A DNA stretch of 23,024 nt, taken from IMG/VR virus record IMGVR_UViG_3300022868_000102, positions 1 to 23,024 of that record. One strand, 5' to 3'. The translations under genes and the position numbers were made by a program. This DNA is from a virus. Of the stretch, positions 21,744 to 23,024 are shown piece after piece (position 1 is the stretch's first letter; each line of letters begins with the position of its first letter). The notes under the pieces were generated by a model. That model worked only from the letters and a program-made list of their open reading frames with translations, made no database searches and had not been told where the DNA came from.

Positions 21744-21895
21744 CCTTTTACTCCTCTATTTTTAAAAGATATAGTTAAGTCACTTTTCTTTTCATCGTTT
21801 TTCTTTTTCTGTAAAAATTTAATTACATCTTTATTTTTATGAAGTTTAATTATTCTTAGTTCCGTGACAGGTATCCCAACTAATTTAAGTCTCAT
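21740..21895 (-). CDS. Hypothetical small basic protein (51 aa)
   Basis: The frame starts MRLKLVGIPVTELRIIKLHK and continues with a very Lys-rich stretch (FLQKKKNDEKKSDLTISFKN). It is strongly positive and could bind nucleic acid. SD AAAGGAGAAGAG is supplied by the left copy of the 14-bp direct repeat. It ends on the next gene's ATG (ATGA). No family recognised. Confidence 0.65.
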   Translation of the reverse strand: MRLKLVGIPVTELRIIKLHKNKDVIKFLQKKKNDEKKSDLTISFKNRGVKG

Positions 21896-21902
21896 CTCTT
21901 CT

Positions 21903-22004
21903 CCTTTAGCTCATCTATTTTCTGGCAGAGGTCTTTAGAGCTACCCAACTAATGTACACTCATTGGACTCAAGGTTATTTCAACCTCTAGCCTTTAGCTC
22001 ATCT
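21903..22004 (-). other. Structured element bounded by 14-bp direct repeats
   Basis: CCTTTAGCTCATCT (plus strand) occurs exactly at 21903-21916 and 21991-22004. Just inside the repeats, GGCAGAGGT (21924-21932) and ACCTCTAGCC (21983-21992) pair with one bulge. Between these are a 5-bp hairpin (21972-21986) and an imperfect palindrome around TGTACA (about 21948-21969). No ORF with a normal start fills it, though tails of broken frames (LKDELKARG, QKIDELKEKR) are visible. It could be a small inserted element, a tRNA-like relic or a decayed gene. Confidence 0.5.
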
Positions 22005-22022
22005 TTCAATTCTTCCCCTCCT

Positions 22023-22259
22023 CTATTTTTTATCTTCAAATTTTTCTTCAACTACTCTTAATCTTCGTGTGGCTAATGCTAAATTATCTTTTTTCAACTC
22101 CGCCACCTGCCTTAATAAATCGGCTACTATGGGTGTGCAGTCGTCTATGGCTATGTTGTAGCCATTTGGATAAGTAGCAGATGATATCTTTCTATCGTTC
22201 ATCAATTTAATTATCTTCTCTGGCAACAACTTCTCCGCTTCCTTTGTGAAATTTTTCAT
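22023..22259 (-). CDS. Hypothetical protein (78 aa) with C-terminal coiled coil
   Basis: It starts MKNFTKEAEKLLPEKIIKLM, has a middle with YPNGYNIAIDDCTPIVADLL, and ends as a charged helix (RQVAELKKDNLALATRRLRV). Such a short globular part with a coiled-coil tail suggests an oligomer. Its ATG overlaps the HNH stop (ATGA), so it is translated with that gene. Function unknown. Confidence 0.65.
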   Translation of the reverse strand: MKNFTKEAEKLLPEKIIKLMNDRKISSATYPNGYNIAIDDCTPIVADLLRQVAELKKDNLALATRRLRVVEEKFEDKK

Positions 22260-22717
22260 TTTATTTCTCCACTCCTTTTTTTTAGTTTTCTGCCGTCAAA
22301 AATAATACCTTTAGAATAATTGCCATTTTTCCTATGAAACCACATATGAAAACCCTCATTTTTAAACAATATAAAATTCTCAATCCTATTGTCATCTTTA
22401 ATTTCATTTATGTGATGAACTCTCTCTTTAGATTTAAGATACCGACTAAGATGTTTTTCCACAACTAATCTATGCTCATAAACATATCCAGAGCCATATT
22501 TCATAGCAAATGGGTGGGTGGGGCTATATACTGCAATATAACCATTCATCTTAATTCTTCCACCTTTCCACGATGGTCTGGTTTTCTTAAAATTTTCTCT
22601 CATTAGTTGCAATGTAGCTTCAGAGCAATAACCACTTTTCCCTTTATTCCAAGTTTTGTGTCCTTTTTGAAAAGCTTTACCAGACAAAGAACCATCTTTT
22701 TTATATCCACTCGGCAT
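22256..22717 (-). CDS. HNH endonuclease, HNH_3-type
   Basis: ATG 22717 (MPSGYKKDGSLSGKAFQKGH) is chosen because GGAGGAGATT lies directly upstream; the longer frame to 22777 has no such site. In this protein of about 153 aa, an N-terminal NUMOD-like stretch (HKTWNKGKSGYCSEATLQLM) is followed by HRLVVEKHLSRYLKSKERVH, then the core VHHINEIKDDNRIENFILFKN with its His-His-Asn pattern, and a final MWFHRKNG His. It belongs to a different HNH branch from the CxxC-type copies in the tail region. It sits behind a promoter and hairpin and couples to the next gene by ATGA. Confidence 0.88.
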   Translation of the reverse strand: MPSGYKKDGSLSGKAFQKGHKTWNKGKSGYCSEATLQLMRENFKKTRPSWKGGRIKMNGYIAVYSPTHPFAMKYGSGYVYEHRLVVEKHLSRYLKSKERVHHINEIKDDNRIENFILFKNEGFHMWFHRKNGNYSKGIIFDGRKLKKRSGEIK

Positions 22718-22805
22718 AATCTCCTCCAATAAAAAGGCAACTTTCAGCGGTCTGATAGAAAGAGGTAAATCTTTCAACGCTTACGGTTGCCTTTGTTTTA
22801 AACAT
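22701..22805 (-). CDS. Leader ORF (34 aa) overlapping the HNH start
   Basis: The frame MFKTKATVSVERFTSFYQTA continues to a stop 17 bp inside the HNH gene. SD AGGGGA lies 6-7 nt before ATG 22805, and it is the first frame after the promoter. Almost all of the hairpin at 22733-22794 is within it, so translation would open that hairpin. It may be a leader peptide, or the remaining start of a gene cut by the HNH insertion. Confidence 0.45.
   Translation of the reverse strand: MFKTKATVSVERFTSFYQTAESCLFIGGDYAEWI
22733..22794 (-). terminator. Long hairpin with T-tract, possible attenuator
   Basis: On the minus strand AAAGGCAAC pairs with GTTGCCTTT (9 bp), AGCG with CGCT, and GAAAG with CTTTC around an 8-nt loop. 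TTTTTATT follows at the 3' foot. It lies between the promoter and the HNH gene, inside the leader ORF. It could end transcription unless ribosomes on the leader open it. Confidence 0.45.
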
Positions 22806-22834
22806 AAAAAATCCCCTCTCTACCAGACATTAAA

Positions 22835-22863
22835 ATTATACCACATACATTAGTATTTGTCAA
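22835..22863 (-). promoter_or_regulatory. Consensus sigma70-type promoter
   Basis: On the minus strand TTGACA (22858-22863), exactly 17 bp of spacer, and TATAAT (22835-22840), with TGG just before the -10 (extended -10). Both hexamers are perfect. It should be read by host polymerase and drives the leftward early operon starting with the leader ORF. Confidence 0.85.
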
Positions 22864-22891
22864 AGTTTTCTTTCTCTTTTTTATCTGGCAT
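22850..22891 (-). CDS. Micro-ORF (13 aa), doubtful
   Basis: MPDKKEKENFDKY starts on the stop of the upstream gene (TAATG), with AAAGGA seven bases before it. The promoter -35 lies within it. Possibly translated, but it may be chance. Confidence 0.25.
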   Translation of the reverse strand: MPDKKEKENFDKY

Positions 22892-23024
22892 TATTCATCC
22901 TTTATTCCCAAATCATCTACAAGGAAATCATTTGCACAATTAACAGCTCTTTTTATACTATATTCTTGGTCATTTTTATACTCTAATCTAACTTCCTTAA
23001 TATCCTCTACTAAATTTTCTATTA
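22891..23024 (-). CDS. Hypothetical protein, C-terminal 43 residues (runs off window)
   Basis: The open frame enters from the right edge and ends at TAA 22891. Visible parts are IENLVEDIKEVRLEYKNDQE and YSIKRAVNCANDFLVDDLGI, which are acidic and helical. No start is visible and no family is recognised. Its end is followed at once by the promoter of the next unit. Confidence 0.6.
   Translation of the reverse strand, partial: IENLVEDIKEVRLEYKNDQEYSIKRAVNCANDFLVDDLGIKDE

Noticed and set aside
21924-21992. A tRNA gene in the structured element (69 nt, closing stem, T-arm-like hairpin).
   Set aside because: The outer stem has a bulge, the T-loop lacks the TTC-A pattern, and no clear anticodon arm of 5 bp with a 7-nt loop is visible on either strand. 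Kept only as a tRNA-like structure.
22256-22777. A longer HNH start at 22777 (MKDLPLSIRPLKVAFLLEEI).
   Set aside because: It has no SD, lies within the hairpin and overlaps the leader ORF, whereas ATG 22717 has GGAGGAGATT directly upstream.

Overview
This window is a tailed-phage (or prophage) segment, very AT-rich, with every convincing gene on the minus strand, so it is transcribed from right to left. The small-gene packing, ATGA/TAATG stop-start overlaps, strong Shine-Dalgarno (SD) sites (one is AAGGAGGTG) and ordered head-tail and tail genes fit a long-tailed siphophage. No terminase, portal or major capsid gene is present. The host cannot be named. The AT bias and GGAGG-type sites suit many low-GC bacteria. 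A GT9 glycosyltransferase and a GTA/lambda-like tail tip (BR0599 family, tail NlpC/P60 peptidase, J-like tip protein) recall phages of diderm hosts, but that is inference.

Layout in transcription order. (1) 23024-20076: an early or accessory operon behind a near-perfect sigma70-type promoter (22835-22863). It holds a leader ORF with a long hairpin, an HNH endonuclease, small proteins, a structured repeat-flanked element (21903-22004), an adenine-specific methyltransferase, a small two-TM protein and a zinc-ribbon protein. (2) 20010-18229: a micro-ORF, a permuted NlpC/P60 (YiiX-like) hydrolase, a single-TM protein and a GT9 glycosyltransferase. (3) 18169-2962: head closure, neck/gp10-like protein, tail terminator, major tail protein, tail chaperone with a -1 frameshift, tape measure, two paralogous distal tail proteins, BR0599-like protein, NlpC/P60 tail peptidase, a tip protein carrying an inserted beta-propeller, an appendage protein and a second tail-tube-like protein. 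(4) 2891-1: small proteins, an appendage protein, a sialyltransferase/MptE-like enzyme and the start of a tail fibre.

Two features stand out. The first is a 20-nt motif, ATATTTTCTTTATNTATATA on the minus strand, which occurs three times with only the N position varying. Each copy lies in an intergenic gap just before blocks 2, 3 and 4, so it looks like a phage-specific late promoter. The second is seven HNH endonuclease genes filling about 18% of the window. They sit between tail or neck genes, and two overlap the start of the next structural gene and supply its ribosome-binding site. This is an unusually heavy homing-endonuclease load.

The tail itself has duplicated parts: two tube-like proteins and two tandem distal-tail proteins. 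The propeller inside the tip protein is a candidate receptor-binding module. I found no CRISPR array, convincing tRNA, integrase or insertion sequence.
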